DNA of 64,000 nt from Casimicrobiaceae bacterium (GTDB lineage: Bacteria; Pseudomonadota; Gammaproteobacteria; Burkholderiales; Casimicrobiaceae). Under the pieces are notes generated by a model. The model was not told where the DNA came from, did not search any database, and worked only from the letters and a program-made list of their open reading frames with translations. How positions within the stretch are numbered: the first letter of the stretch is position 1; every line of letters starts with the position of its first letter. Below, piece by piece: positions 37,208 to 48,515 of this stretch. The stretch covers positions 1 to 64,000 of the forward strand of contig JAPKHK010000001.1 of NCBI GenBank assembly GCA_026646885.1, read 5' to 3'. The position numbers and the translations under genes were made by a program.

Positions 37208-38209
37208 ATGAAATGCTTCAAGCTCCTCTTTGGAATCACGCTGGCGGCCGCGCTGCATGCGCTAAGCCCAACTACCCTTGCACAAAACGGAGATGAAAAG
37301 GCGCTGACGAGCTATATCGGGTGTTTGCGCGACCCCATTCCTGATGTTCCTCCGGAGCTGAACTGGCAATTGGTTTCGGCAAATACCATCGGTTTCGATC
37401 GTGTTTTCGTCTGGCGGCAAGCCTGCTTGAATGACCCCACACAGAGCGCGATCTTGATCAGGGTCTTCCCGCACTATCCGGATTACACGCTGCTCACCGG
37501 GAGCCTGATCAGCGCTATTCAAGACGGGCAGCAAGTCGGCCCCTTCAACCTGCTTCAGCACACCCGTGACGTTGACGGCTACACCGGCTACCTCAATCAG
37601 CCCAAAACTTTCATACTCGCGCAAACCAATACCCTGCCCCGGCTACTCGACGAAAACGGCCAGTTCAAGCTGCTTTTCATGACTGGTGGCGCGGCTGCGT
37701 CCTTGGACATTCCTAGTAAGGCATCCACCTTGCCCCAGTATGCTCAGGTCACGGAATTTGCCAGCAGCGCAACAGGGGAGTATTTCATTACCGCCAATCC
37801 CGCGGAGGCAGACTATCTCGACCGGGGCGGCGCGGGAGGGGTATGGTCTCGGACTGGGCTCGGGTTCAGAGTATGGACTACGGAAGTGGGTGGCGGGATG
37901 CCGGTGTGCCGCTTCATGGGAACGCCTGGCCTGGGACCAAACAGTCATTTCTTTTCAGCGTTTCCCGCGGAATGCGCGTTCATCGCCAACCAACCTGAAT
38001 GGCAGTTTGAAGGGGTTGCGTTCTTCGCGGCCATTCCGGGGGCAACTCCCGACAACTGCCCGGCACAGACGCAATACGTCTATCGCCTATTCAACCCGCT
38101 TGCGCTTGGCAACAATATTCACCGCTACCTTACGGACTATGAGTTGGCCATGAGCATGGTTGCTGCGGGCTGGATCTACGAAGGCCCGACCATGTGCGTT
38201 CCGCGCTAG
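37208..38209 (+). CDS. Secreted protein with DUF5648-like C-terminal domain
   Basis: 333 residues from the ATG at 37208 after aaggga. A signal peptide ([19 protein letters not shown]) is followed by an unrecognised region of about 170 residues with a [17 protein letters not shown] segment. The last 130 residues resemble DUF5648, a domain of secreted bacterial proteins: [41 protein letters not shown], and [20 protein letters not shown] before [10 protein letters not shown]. Paired cysteines suggest disulfides. Function unknown. It is a single-gene transcript, with its own promoter and a strong terminator. Confidence 0.75.
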   Translation: MKCFKLLFGITLAAALHALSPTTLAQNGDEKALTSYIGCLRDPIPDVPPELNWQLVSANTIGFDRVFVWRQACLNDPTQSAILIRVFPHYPDYTLLTGSLISAIQDGQQVGPFNLLQHTRDVDGYTGYLNQPKTFILAQTNTLPRLLDENGQFKLLFMTGGAAASLDIPSKASTLPQYAQVTEFASSATGEYFITANPAEADYLDRGGAGGVWSRTGLGFRVWTTEVGGGMPVCRFMGTPGLGPNSHFFSAFPAECAFIANQPEWQFEGVAFFAAIPGATPDNCPAQTQYVYRLFNPLALGNNIHRYLTDYELAMSMVAAGWIYEGPTMCVPR

Positions 38210-38226
38210 AATAACGCCATCCCGCG

Positions 38227-38258
38227 AAAGACCGGGCGCCGCTGCGCCCGGTCTTTTT
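38227..38258 (+). terminator. Rho-independent terminator
   Basis: A perfect 13-base-pair stem (aaagaccgggcgc with gcgcccggtcttt) around a four-base loop is followed by further T, 17 bases after the DUF5648-like gene stop. One of the clearest terminators in the window. Confidence 0.9.
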
Positions 38259-38408
38259 GACCCTGTCCGTCGCGCCAGCAAACCGCAGCCGTCGGCAGAT
38301 CGCCGTCACCCCGGCACTGGTCGCCAATACCTTGATTTTCTCTTATCATGCTTCGTTCAGCCGAATTCGTGGCTGTCCGACGCTTGTTATTGCCACAAGG
38401 AATTTGCA

Positions 38409-40010
38409 ATGAGTACGCCCACCTACGGACCAGGAATCGCCGTTGCCGGCACCGTCACGCCCGATTTTGCCCGCATCCTCACTCCCGAGGCCCTCACTCT
38501 GGTTGCCAAGCTTCATCGCAGCTTCAATGGTCGCCGATGCGAACTTATCGCGCGGCGCGCGGAGCGCCAAAAAGAACTCGATGCGGGAAGGCTGCCGGAT
38601 TTCCTGCCCGAAACGCGGTCCATTCGAGAAGGCGATTGGACCATCGCGCCGATTCCGACGGATCTGCGATGCCGCCGCGTAGAAATCACTGGGCCAGTAG
38701 AGCGCAAGATGATCATCAACGCGCTTAACTCGGGGGCGGATTCCTACATGACCGACTTCGAGGACTCCAACACCCCGAACTGGTTCAATCAGATCCAAGG
38801 CCAGATCAACCTGATCGACGCGGTTCGGCGCCAGATTTCCTTGGAGCAGGGCGGCAAGTCCTATCGCCTCAACGACAAAGTGGCCACCCTGGTGGTGCGG
38901 CCACGCGGTTGGCACCTCGAAGAGAAGCACGTTACGGTGGACGGCGAGCGGGTCTCGGGCGGTATTTTCGACTTCGCGCTCTTCATGTTCCATAACGCCA
39001 AAGAGCTGCTGGCGCGCGGCAGCGGGCCTTACTTCTATTTGCCCAAGATGGAGTCGCACCTCGAAGCGCGGCTGTGGAACGACATTTTCGTTCTGACGCA
39101 AAATGAACTGGGCATCCCGCAAGGCACGATCAAGGCCACGGTGCTTATTGAAACCATCCTGGCCGCTTTCGAGATGGACGAAATCCTCTACGAGTTGCGC
39201 GAGCACAGCGCTGGCCTCAATGCCGGGCGCTGGGACTACATTTTTTCCTGCATCAAGAAGTTCAAGAACAAGCCTGGCTTCTGCCTCGCCAATCGCGGGC
39301 AGATCACCATGACCGTGCCTTTCATGCGCGCTTACGCTTTGCTGCTTCTGAAGACTTGCCACAGACGCCAAGCGCCCGCTATCGGCGGCATGGCGGCGCT
39401 CATTCCGATCAAGAATGATGCCGCCGCCAATGAAAAGGCGCTCGGCGGCGTGCGCGCAGACAAGGCGCGTGACGCTGGTGATGGCTACGACGGCGGCTGG
39501 GTGGCGCACCCGGGGCTGGTGCCACTGGCGATGGAAGAGTTCGTCAAGGTGCTGGGCGACAAGCCCAATCAAATCGACAAGCAGCGCCCCGACATCCAGG
39601 TGGCCGCGGCCGATCTTCTGAACTTCCAGCCCGAGCAGCCGATCACCGAGGCAGGCGTTCGGCTCAACATCGACGTCGGCATTCAATACCTTGGTTCGTG
39701 GCTGGCCGGCAATGGCTGCGTGCCCATCCACAACCTGATGGAAGACGCGGCCACAGCCGAGATTTCGCGCTCGCAAGTGTGGCAGTGGATACGCTCGGAG
39801 AAAGGCACACTCGACGACGGCCGCAAGGTGACCGCGGACATGGTGCGCGGCATGATTCCGGGCGTGTTGGAAGACATCCGCAAAGAGCATGGCGATGATG
39901 CCTTCCAGCGCATTCCCTACACGCAGGCGGCGAAAATTTTCGAAGAGATGTCCACATCCGAGAATTTTTCCGAGTTCCTCACCTTGCCGCTTTACGAACG
40001 CCTCGACTAG
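38409..40010 (+). CDS. aceB: Malate synthase A
   Basis: 533 residues from the ATG at 38409, after aagga. Malate synthase condenses glyoxylate and acetyl-CoA to malate in the glyoxylate shunt. Isoform A features are visible: [74 protein letters not shown] and [16 protein letters not shown]; the last two hold active-site residues. No isocitrate lyase gene is in the window. The gene is preceded by a strong terminator, so it has its own promoter within 38259-38408. Confidence 0.97.
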   Translation: MSTPTYGPGIAVAGTVTPDFARILTPEALTLVAKLHRSFNGRRCELIARRAERQKELDAGRLPDFLPETRSIREGDWTIAPIPTDLRCRRVEITGPVERKMIINALNSGADSYMTDFEDSNTPNWFNQIQGQINLIDAVRRQISLEQGGKSYRLNDKVATLVVRPRGWHLEEKHVTVDGERVSGGIFDFALFMFHNAKELLARGSGPYFYLPKMESHLEARLWNDIFVLTQNELGIPQGTIKATVLIETILAAFEMDEILYELREHSAGLNAGRWDYIFSCIKKFKNKPGFCLANRGQITMTVPFMRAYALLLLKTCHRRQAPAIGGMAALIPIKNDAAANEKALGGVRADKARDAGDGYDGGWVAHPGLVPLAMEEFVKVLGDKPNQIDKQRPDIQVAAADLLNFQPEQPITEAGVRLNIDVGIQYLGSWLAGNGCVPIHNLMEDAATAEISRSQVWQWIRSEKGTLDDGRKVTADMVRGMIPGVLEDIRKEHGDDAFQRIPYTQAAKIFEEMSTSENFSEFLTLPLYERLD

Positions 40011-40026
40011 CCTGGTTTTGACATAA

Positions 40027-42105
<2,079 letters not shown>

Positions 42106-42182
42106 AAAGGGCGACGGCAATGCTTGGCCTCGCCGAGAGCGGGGGGATGCGGCCCGGCGCGGATTCGCCACTTAGGTGACCG

Positions 42183-43082
42183 ATGTCCATCCAATGGTTT
42201 CCCGGCCACATGCACGCCGCCCAAAAGAAGGTGGCGGAGAGCCTCGCCCGTGTCGACGTGGTGATCGAGGTGGTCGACGCGCGTCTGCCCGAGGCGAGCA
42301 CCAATCCGTTGGTGCATAGCTTGCGCCGGGCGCGGCAGCGGCCCTGCCTCAAAGTGCTGAACAAAACAGATCTAGCCGACCCTGCGGCCACCCAGGCGTG
42401 GCTCGAAACCTATGCCGCCCAGCCCGACATCCGGGCAGTGGCGGTCTCCTGCAAGAAACCGGCGGATGTGGCCAAAGTGCTGGCGCTGGCGCGCAAACTC
42501 GCGCCCCACCGCGACGACCTCACCAAGCCGCTGCGCCTGATGATCCTCGGCATTCCCAATGTGGGCAAATCGACGCTCATCAATGCCCTGGCCAAGAAGC
42601 GGATCGCGGCGGTGGGCGACGAGCCGGCGGTTACCAAGCAGCAGCAGCGGGTCGATCTGGAAGGGGGTACCTCCATTCTCGATACCCCGGGCTTGATGTG
42701 GCCGAAAATCGAGCACGACAGCGACGGCTTCATGCTGGCGGCGAGCCACGCCATCGGGCGCAACGCGGTCAACGACCTCGAAGTAGCGGAGTTCCTTGCG
42801 GGCGTGCTCCTGCGACGCTACCCCGAGCGGCTGGCGGAACGCTATCGCGCTGCAGTCGAGAAGCTCGACGCGATCGGCCTGCTTGAAGCTGTTGCGCGCC
42901 GCCGTGGGGCGATTATCAAGGGACAGGGCGGCGAATTGGATCTAGAAAAAGCCGCGCTCATCCTCTTGCAGGATTATCGCGACGGGGCGCTGGGCCGCAT
43001 GAGCTTGGAGACGCCGCGGAGTAGGGCTGAGATGCTGAAGGCTGATGCTGAGTCGGGGGCATCTCGTGCGCGAGCGCAGTGA
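42183..43082 (+). CDS. ylqF: Ribosome biogenesis GTPase RbgA/YlqF
   Basis: 299 residues. It is a circularly permuted GTPase: G4 (LNKTDLAD, about residue 59) comes before G1 (GIPNVGKSTLINAL, about 122-135), followed by G3 (DTPGLMWP). The opening MSIQWFPGHMHAAQKK and the permuted order are diagnostic of the YlqF group, which matures the 50S ribosomal subunit. The C-terminal tail is rich in alanine, arginine and glutamate and less conserved. It stands alone 77 bases after fadH. Cytoplasmic. Confidence 0.94.
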   Translation: MSIQWFPGHMHAAQKKVAESLARVDVVIEVVDARLPEASTNPLVHSLRRARQRPCLKVLNKTDLADPAATQAWLETYAAQPDIRAVAVSCKKPADVAKVLALARKLAPHRDDLTKPLRLMILGIPNVGKSTLINALAKKRIAAVGDEPAVTKQQQRVDLEGGTSILDTPGLMWPKIEHDSDGFMLAASHAIGRNAVNDLEVAEFLAGVLLRRYPERLAERYRAAVEKLDAIGLLEAVARRRGAIIKGQGGELDLEKAALILLQDYRDGALGRMSLETPRSRAEMLKADAESGASRARAQ

Positions 43083-43219
43083 CGCGAAGGCAACGTGGCC
43101 TCCGGTGCGATGATCTCTTGCGTTGCTCGGTGACGATGGGGCCCGGAGCTGTGGCAGCGGCGATCGAGGTGGGCCGCGCGGCGGCCCGCCATTCAGAGAC
43201 TGCGCGCCTTGGGGCGACC

Positions 43220-44914
43220 CTAAGGCGTCGAAGTTGCGCTTGGGCCGGAGGCAACGCGGAGCGCCGCGATTGCAGTCTTCCTTTCTTTTTCCTGCTCCCG
43301 CAATACCCGCCTCTGGACCTTGCCAGTGGTCGTCATAGGCAAGGCGTCGATGAATTCGAACTCCTTGGGGTATTCGTAAGGCGCGAGGAAGCTGCGCACA
43401 TGGCGCTGCAAGTCGGCTTCCAGCTCCGCTGAGGGGCGGTGGCCAGGGGAGAGCACGACGAAGGCCTTGACCACGTTGCCCCGTGTTTCATCGGGGCTGG
43501 GTACCACCGCGGCGTTGGCCACGGCAGGGTGCTTGACCAGACAGTTCTCAATTTCCGAGGGGCCGATGCGATAGCCCGCGCTCTTGAACACGTCGTCGGC
43601 GCGGCCCTGATACCACAGGTAGCCTTCGGAATCTCCGCTTGCCAAATCGCCGGTGCGGCACCAATCTGCGGAATACTTCTTGGCGGTTGCCTGCGGGTTC
43701 TTGAAATAACCAAGGAAGAACACCGGGTCGAGCTGCCCATCCGAACCATAGCGATTGACCGCGATTTCACCCACTTCGCCGGGTGCTACCAAATCACCCG
43801 CGTCATCGATCAGGGCGACGCGATGTCCCGGATAAGCCCTGCCCATGGAGCCGGCGCGCGCCGGCCAAAGCGTGTGCGAATTGCCGACGATGTAGTTCAT
43901 CTCGGTTTGGCCGAACATCTCGTTGATGGTCACCCCGAGTTCGCGCTGCGACCATTCGAACACCGTGCTGCCCACTGCCTCGCCGGCACTCATGACGCTG
44001 CGCAAGCGCAAGTCGTAGCGCTCGCGCGGCCGCGGCACGGCTTTCATCATCAGTTTGAGCGCGGTCGGGAAAAGAAAGGTGTTGCGCACGGCGTATTTTT
44101 GCATCAGTTCGAAGGCCTTCTCGGCATCGAAACGTCCGCGGTAGCCTAGAATGGGATAGCCAAAATAGAGCGTGGGCAGCAGGGCGTCCATCAGACCCCC
44201 GGTCCAGGCCCAATCCGCTGGGGACCAGAAGAAATCGCCGGGCTGGGGGAAGAGATCGTGGGAGTAGATGAACCCGGGGAGGTTGCCCAGAAGCGATTGC
44301 TGCGGCATCAGCGCCCCTTTGGGCGGGCCGGTGGTGCCGCTGGTGTAGATGAGCACTGCGGGGTCGGAACTGAAGGTGGTGACTGGCATGTACGCGGAGG
44401 CGGCGCCGGCCGTGAATTCTTCGAAGGGCTGCACGTCCTTTGCACGAAGGCCGGCGACGCCGATCACCACGCAAAGGGCTGGCAAGCGCTCTCGCACCGG
44501 CTCGAGGTTGGGCCAGGATGCGGCATCCACCAGAGCCACTTTGGCTGCACCGTTGCCAAGGCGGTATTCGAGAGCGTCGGGGCCGAATAGGATGGACAGT
44601 GGCAAAGCCACCGCGCCCATTTGGTAGCAGGCGAGGTGGGCTATGGCGGTTTCTGGGCGCTGCGGTAGGATGATCGCCACGGTGTCGCCGCGGCTCACGC
44701 CAGCGGCGGCAAGGGCATTAGAGAGGCGGTTGGCGGCTTGCAGCAGGTCGCGGTAAGTGACTAGGGAAGTTTCTCCGGTCTCGTCTTCCCAGTAAATGGC
44801 GAGGCGTTCGCTGTCACTCGCCCAGCGGCGGCAACACGCCTCGGCGATATTGAATTCGCGAGGCACATCCCAGCGCCAAGCGGTGTGCAGTTCGGTGTAG
44901 CGGTCGATGCTCAT
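43220..44914 (-). CDS. Medium-chain-type acyl-CoA synthetase
   Basis: 564 residues from the ATG at 44914, after gagggg. It belongs to the AMP-forming acyl-CoA synthetases, with LIYTSGTTGPPKGAL (about 172-186), the adenine-binding INEMFGQTEMN, and the hinge and C-terminal signature WYQGRADDVFKSAGYRIGPSEIE plus TTTGKVQRRVLR with the catalytic lysine. The long AcsM-type spacing and WRWDVPREFNIAEACCRRWA start favour a medium-chain or aromatic acid substrate. Together with fadH and the feruloyl ligase it points to growth on fatty or aryl acids. Confidence 0.88.
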   Translation of the reverse strand: MSIDRYTELHTAWRWDVPREFNIAEACCRRWASDSERLAIYWEDETGETSLVTYRDLLQAANRLSNALAAAGVSRGDTVAIILPQRPETAIAHLACYQMGAVALPLSILFGPDALEYRLGNGAAKVALVDAASWPNLEPVRERLPALCVVIGVAGLRAKDVQPFEEFTAGAASAYMPVTTFSSDPAVLIYTSGTTGPPKGALMPQQSLLGNLPGFIYSHDLFPQPGDFFWSPADWAWTGGLMDALLPTLYFGYPILGYRGRFDAEKAFELMQKYAVRNTFLFPTALKLMMKAVPRPRERYDLRLRSVMSAGEAVGSTVFEWSQRELGVTINEMFGQTEMNYIVGNSHTLWPARAGSMGRAYPGHRVALIDDAGDLVAPGEVGEIAVNRYGSDGQLDPVFFLGYFKNPQATAKKYSADWCRTGDLASGDSEGYLWYQGRADDVFKSAGYRIGPSEIENCLVKHPAVANAAVVPSPDETRGNVVKAFVVLSPGHRPSAELEADLQRHVRSFLAPYEYPKEFEFIDALPMTTTGKVQRRVLREQEKERKTAIAALRVASGPSATSTP

Positions 44915-44940
44915 ATTCCCCTCAATCGGCGCCGGCGGCT

Positions 44941-45471
44941 TCAAGAGAGTGGCACGCGCTTCAAGAGCTTGAGGAAGGGCAGCTTGAGCCACCATCCCAT
45001 CCCCCCGCGACGGTTGATTTCGTGCGCCTGGCGAGTGAGCTGTTCGGTCTGGCGCATCAGCACCTGCTCGCGTTCGCGCAGGCGGCCGTCCATTTCCCGC
45101 AACCTGCTTGAGTCTCGCGCGGCCGTCGAGTGCAATTCGAAGCTCTGCTTGGTAAGGTTGGTAATCTGTGCCCGCAAGGCTTCGACTTCGATGCCCGCCT
45201 GTTCGCGCTCCACGGCGAGGCTGGCGCGGCAATCGGCCAAATCAGTTTCTCGCTCCATCAAGAGCAGCTCGAGGCGCCGGTTCTCGGTGCGTAGATCGCT
45301 GGCGTTGCTTTCGCGCTCAGCGAGCAAGGCGCGCGCATCGCGCAAAAGCTCTTGGGCATGCGCGAGCTGTGCGGCGAGTGCATCGCGAGCTTCACCGAGG
45401 TCGGGCGCTTGCGGCGTTGGTTCCTGTGCCGCTTTGCCGTCGTCTGCGTCAAGCTGTGCCAGGTTCTTCAC
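44941..45471 (-). CDS. Coiled-coil protein, unrecognised
   Basis: About 176 residues from a GTG at 45471, seven bases after an aaggggg site (a start at 45531 is the longer option). Most of the chain, about residues 25-150, is one long coiled coil rich in leucine, arginine and glutamate (ELLRDARALLAERESN, LELLLMERETDLADCRASLA). The C-terminus is a short basic amphipathic segment (WWLKLPFLKLLKRVPLS) that could bind a membrane. No known family recognised. It lies 26 bases upstream of the acyl-CoA synthetase on the same strand. Confidence 0.65.
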   Translation of the reverse strand: MKNLAQLDADDGKAAQEPTPQAPDLGEARDALAAQLAHAQELLRDARALLAERESNASDLRTENRRLELLLMERETDLADCRASLAVEREQAGIEVEALRAQITNLTKQSFELHSTAARDSSRLREMDGRLREREQVLMRQTEQLTRQAHEINRRGGMGWWLKLPFLKLLKRVPLS

Positions 45472-45678
45472 ACGACATTCCCCCTTCTGCGGCTTGGCCT
45501 GGTTCCTGCCCTGAATGAGGCGCAGCCGCAAAATACCGCTTATCCCTTACTAACCTGGCAGAGTATGCCACAGAGAGAAGCTGGCTGCTCACGCCGATTT
45601 TGACTGCGGCAACGGTTGCTGCCCGGCAGGAATCGGCGCGATCCCGAGGGCGAGACGCACAAGTGCCCCGGCGGGCCT

Positions 45679-46305
45679 TTAGCCTGGGTATTCGCGCATC
45701 TGCCGCGCCAACTCCCGCGCCTCCTGGCTCTCGGACTGATCCAGGGCTCTGATCACGCCCTGCCGGTCAGCCTTCTTGCGGTTCTGAGAGAGCTTGAATT
45801 TGGCTTCGATGCTCTGAATGGGGATGCGAAAGGCGACGATAGCCGAGCGCAGCTCGGCGAGCGCCTCGTTGGTGAGGCGGGGCGTCCAAGGGTTAGGCTG
45901 ATGGCTTTCGAAATGGCGCACGGTCAGGTCGAGGATGGCGTCCACTGTCAAAGCGTCTTCGACGATCTCGGGGTGGCCATGGCAATGCGCCACGGCATAG
46001 TTCCAGGTCGGCACGGCGCCGTCTGGGTGTTCATACCATGTTGGGGAGACGTAATGGTGAGGACCCTGGAAGATGGCGACGGTCTTCCCACTGGCGAAGC
46101 TCTGCCAGTGCAGGTTCGCACGCGCCATGTGTCCAATGAGGCTTCCATAAGGCTCGCGGTCCGGCAAGAGCAGCAAGGGCAGGTGGCTTGTAAGGATGGC
46201 ACCCCTGCAAGCGGTTACCAGAGTTGCGAAAGGATGTTCGACGACGAGGCGCGCCATGGCGGCGCGGTCATGGCAAGCAAAGGCCGCGGGAGTGTAGAGG
46301 CTCAT
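45679..46305 (-). CDS. PaiB-like FMN-binding protein
   Basis: 208 residues. The whole chain follows PaiB/negative transcriptional regulators: HPFATLVTACRGAILTSHLPLLL, GHMARANLHWQSF, HHYVSPTWYEHPDGAVPTWNY and the end LSQNRKKADRQGVI. These proteins have an FMN-binding split barrel. In Bacillus PaiB affects sporulation and protease genes, but elsewhere the role is unclear, so the name describes family only. It is 36 bases behind the proteasome-like gene on the same strand. Confidence 0.9.
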   Translation of the reverse strand: MSLYTPAAFACHDRAAMARLVVEHPFATLVTACRGAILTSHLPLLLLPDREPYGSLIGHMARANLHWQSFASGKTVAIFQGPHHYVSPTWYEHPDGAVPTWNYAVAHCHGHPEIVEDALTVDAILDLTVRHFESHQPNPWTPRLTNEALAELRSAIVAFRIPIQSIEAKFKLSQNRKKADRQGVIRALDQSESQEARELARQMREYPG

Positions 46306-46341
46306 GCAGACGGGTCGACGCGCGCGATGCTGCGCTTGGAT

Positions 46342-46914
46342 CTAAGCGCCGCAACACCTGATGGCGTAGAGAGTGAGTGGCAGGGCCGTGTTCTTGTCGA
46401 AAGTGGCGCCTGCTTCGATGCCGATACGCGCGATGGCGGCGGCGTTGGCATTTTGCTCGTAAGCAGCGTGCATTGCCCCGAGGGCGTAATCGCGCCCAGA
46501 GCCGGCGGCCCAGAAGCGGGAGTATTCGAACACTTCGCGCATCGAGTAGACGCCGTAGATGCCGCGCGGATTCGCGATCAGCGCGGTGATCTGGGTTGAT
46601 TCGTAGGGGTCGTCCTCCTCTTCCTTGGGGTTGAGAAAGTGGCGCTCCTTCAAAACTGGGTGCAGCTTCCGGAAGGTTTCGAAAATCGCCGCCTTGCTGC
46701 TGAAGTCGTGCTCACGGTTGCCGTTGAGCAGGTTCTCAAACACCAACTGATGCGCGGCGCTGCCACACAGCCCGAGATAGGTGTCGCCGTGCTTGACGAT
46801 CTTGTCGTAAGAACAATCGAACTCCGCGGAAAGGCGAGTATCGCCAAAGGTGGTGAGGGAATCGGCGGCGATGGCGATCTCTTCGTCCTTGCGGACGACA
46901 ACGAGTGTGGTCAT
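46342..46914 (-). CDS. Proteasome-like peptidase of the BPH type
   Basis: 190 residues from the ATG at 46914. If the initiator Met is removed, the mature chain starts TTLVVVRKDEEIAIAADSL: Thr1 as nucleophile and Asp17 at the proteasome/HslV active-site positions; a lysine at about 37 (YDKIVKHGDTYLGLCGS) is a candidate Lys33 equivalent. Later GIYGVYSMREVFEYSRFWAAGSG and ALGAMHAAYE match HslV-like subunits (the GSG and YALGAA region). The EEEDDPYESTQI insert differs from HslV and fits the betaproteobacterial proteasome homologue (BPH), known to form a double ring of 14. No HslU-like ATPase is encoded nearby. In databases this family is often mislabelled. Confidence 0.75.
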   Translation of the reverse strand: MTTLVVVRKDEEIAIAADSLTTFGDTRLSAEFDCSYDKIVKHGDTYLGLCGSAAHQLVFENLLNGNREHDFSSKAAIFETFRKLHPVLKERHFLNPKEEEDDPYESTQITALIANPRGIYGVYSMREVFEYSRFWAAGSGRDYALGAMHAAYEQNANAAAIARIGIEAGATFDKNTALPLTLYAIRCCGA

Positions 46915-46979
46915 GTTGGGATGTCTGCTGAGCCGGTGCGCAGCAAGCCGCACCGGTGGGGTGAAATGGAAAGCGCTCA

Positions 46980-47879
46980 TTATACCGTGGCCGGCATCGC
47001 CAGTCGCCGCGGCAGAAGATCGGCGCGCCAGTGCCGTAGTGCCCAGCGCCAGAAGTGGTCCGGCGCAAGCGCTTGCGGCGCGGCCGCCTGGCCAAGAAAG
47101 GCCCAGGCGCGCCGCAATTCCGGCACGGGGTCATGCTCATTAAGCGCTGGCGCGAGAGTCTGCTTGGAGAGCTTTTCGCCACGCGCGTTGGTCGCCACGG
47201 GAACATGGAGGTACTTCGGCGTATCGAAACCAAGCAAGCGCTGGAGGTAGATCTGCCGAGCGGTGGAGGGCAGAAGATCGGCGCCGCGCACCACATGGCT
47301 AACGCCCTGTTCGGCGTCATCTGCGACCACCGCCAGATGATAGGCAAACCAGCCATCGGCACGGCGTACCACGAAATCGCCAACCTCCGTTGCGAGTTCC
47401 TGGGTCTGCGTTCCTTGCAAGTCGTCGGCAAAGGAGATGCGTGTATCTCCAACGCGCACTCGCCAGGCGCGGCCGGTGGTGCCGGGTGGCAAGCCCTTGC
47501 GGCAGGTACCGGGATAGACATGCTCGCCCGCGGTGCTCAGCGGAGCATGCAGCAATTCGCTGCGCGAGCAAGCGCAGGGGAAGACCAAGCCGCGATCCAC
47601 AAGAGATTGCATCGCTGCCTGATAAAGGCTGCCACGTTGACTCTGGTAGACGATGACGCCGTCCCAGTGGAAACCAAAAGCGCGCAAGGTCTCGATGATG
47701 CCGCCGGCGGCACCGGGGCGTTCGCGGGGTGGGTCGAGATCTTCGATGCGCAGCAGCCACTCGCCGCCGCGCGAGCGTGCTTCACAGAAGCTCGCCATCG
47801 CCGCCAGCAGCGAGCCGAAGTGCAGAGGACCGGTGGGCGAAGGAGCGAAGCGGCCGCGATACGCGGTGGATGCCCCCAT
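46980..47879 (-). CDS. gluQ: Glutamyl-Q tRNA(Asp) synthetase
   Basis: 299 residues. It is a shortened glutamyl-tRNA synthetase without the anticodon-binding domain: RGRFAPSPTGPLHFGSLLAA holds the HIGH-like site, ARGEKLSKQT the KMSKS-like site, and RIEDLDPPRERPGA the glutamate pocket. GluQRS transfers glutamate to queuosine in the anticodon of tRNA-Asp. The length and absent C-terminal domain set it apart from GltX. It lies three bases behind the lytic transglycosylase gene, on the same strand. Confidence 0.96.
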   Translation of the reverse strand: MGASTAYRGRFAPSPTGPLHFGSLLAAMASFCEARSRGGEWLLRIEDLDPPRERPGAAGGIIETLRAFGFHWDGVIVYQSQRGSLYQAAMQSLVDRGLVFPCACSRSELLHAPLSTAGEHVYPGTCRKGLPPGTTGRAWRVRVGDTRISFADDLQGTQTQELATEVGDFVVRRADGWFAYHLAVVADDAEQGVSHVVRGADLLPSTARQIYLQRLLGFDTPKYLHVPVATNARGEKLSKQTLAPALNEHDPVPELRRAWAFLGQAAAPQALAPDHFWRWALRHWRADLLPRRLAMPATV

Positions 47880-47882
47880 CGC

Positions 47883-48515
47883 CTACTTGGTGGATACCTT
47901 GACCAGCTTGCCGCTCTCGTCGACCGGATACGCCCAATGCTTCTTCCAGGCCGTGAGAACCGCACTGGGATATTCCGGCCGGCCGAGGCTGCCGTTGTAG
48001 CGCCCCAGGGCACGATAAAGGTCTCCCGCTTCAATATCGAGGTAGTGGCGCAGGATCGTGCAGCCATAGCGCAGGTTCGTGCGGAGGTGGAAGAGATTGT
48101 GATCGCCGTTGCCGATGGCTTTTACCCAGAAGGGCATCACCTGCATGAAGCCGCGGGCGCCGGCCAGGGACACTGCGTACTTGCGAAAACCGCTCTCCAC
48201 TTGAATGAGACCGAGCACCAGCTGCGGATCGAGTCCGGCGCGCGTGGCTTCGTAATATACGGTTTGCAGGAAATCCAAGCGGGTCTTGGCATCGGGAACA
48301 CGGGAAGCCAGGCGCGATGACATGATCGCCAGCCACACTCTGGCTTCGTTTTCGTTGACCGCGGCGGAGCGCGTGGCGGCGTGGTCGCTCACCGCTTTGG
48401 AGAGGGCAGCCTGAACGCTTGCTGAAAGCTGCTCCTCGCGTTGTGCTCCCGCCAGCGCAGGCTGCGGCGCAATGATCGCCAAGCAGAACAGTAGCGATCG
48501 CAGGCCCATGGTCAC
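47883..48515 (-). CDS. Lytic transglycosylase (SLT domain)
   Basis: 210 residues. The first codon is a GTG overlapping the proS stop (GTGA); an ATG two codons later at 48509 is also possible. A signal peptide ([20 protein letters not shown]) precedes an SLT domain with the catalytic glutamate in [14 protein letters not shown] and [14 protein letters not shown], plus [12 protein letters not shown] and [11 protein letters not shown]. It should cleave peptidoglycan in the periplasm or outer membrane. It is coupled to proS upstream and close to gluQ downstream. Confidence 0.92.
   Translation of the reverse strand: MTMGLRSLLFCLAIIAPQPALAGAQREEQLSASVQAALSKAVSDHAATRSAAVNENEARVWLAIMSSRLASRVPDAKTRLDFLQTVYYEATRAGLDPQLVLGLIQVESGFRKYAVSLAGARGFMQVMPFWVKAIGNGDHNLFHLRTNLRYGCTILRHYLDIEAGDLYRALGRYNGSLGRPEYPSAVLTAWKKHWAYPVDESGKLVKVSTK

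Noticed and set aside
38346-39890. 514-codon minus-strand ORF opposite malate synthase
   Set aside because: Antisense shadow of a well-conserved gene.
45616-46599. 327-codon plus-strand ORF across the PaiB-like and BPH genes
   Set aside because: It spans two real minus-strand genes with clear motifs; composition alone keeps it open.
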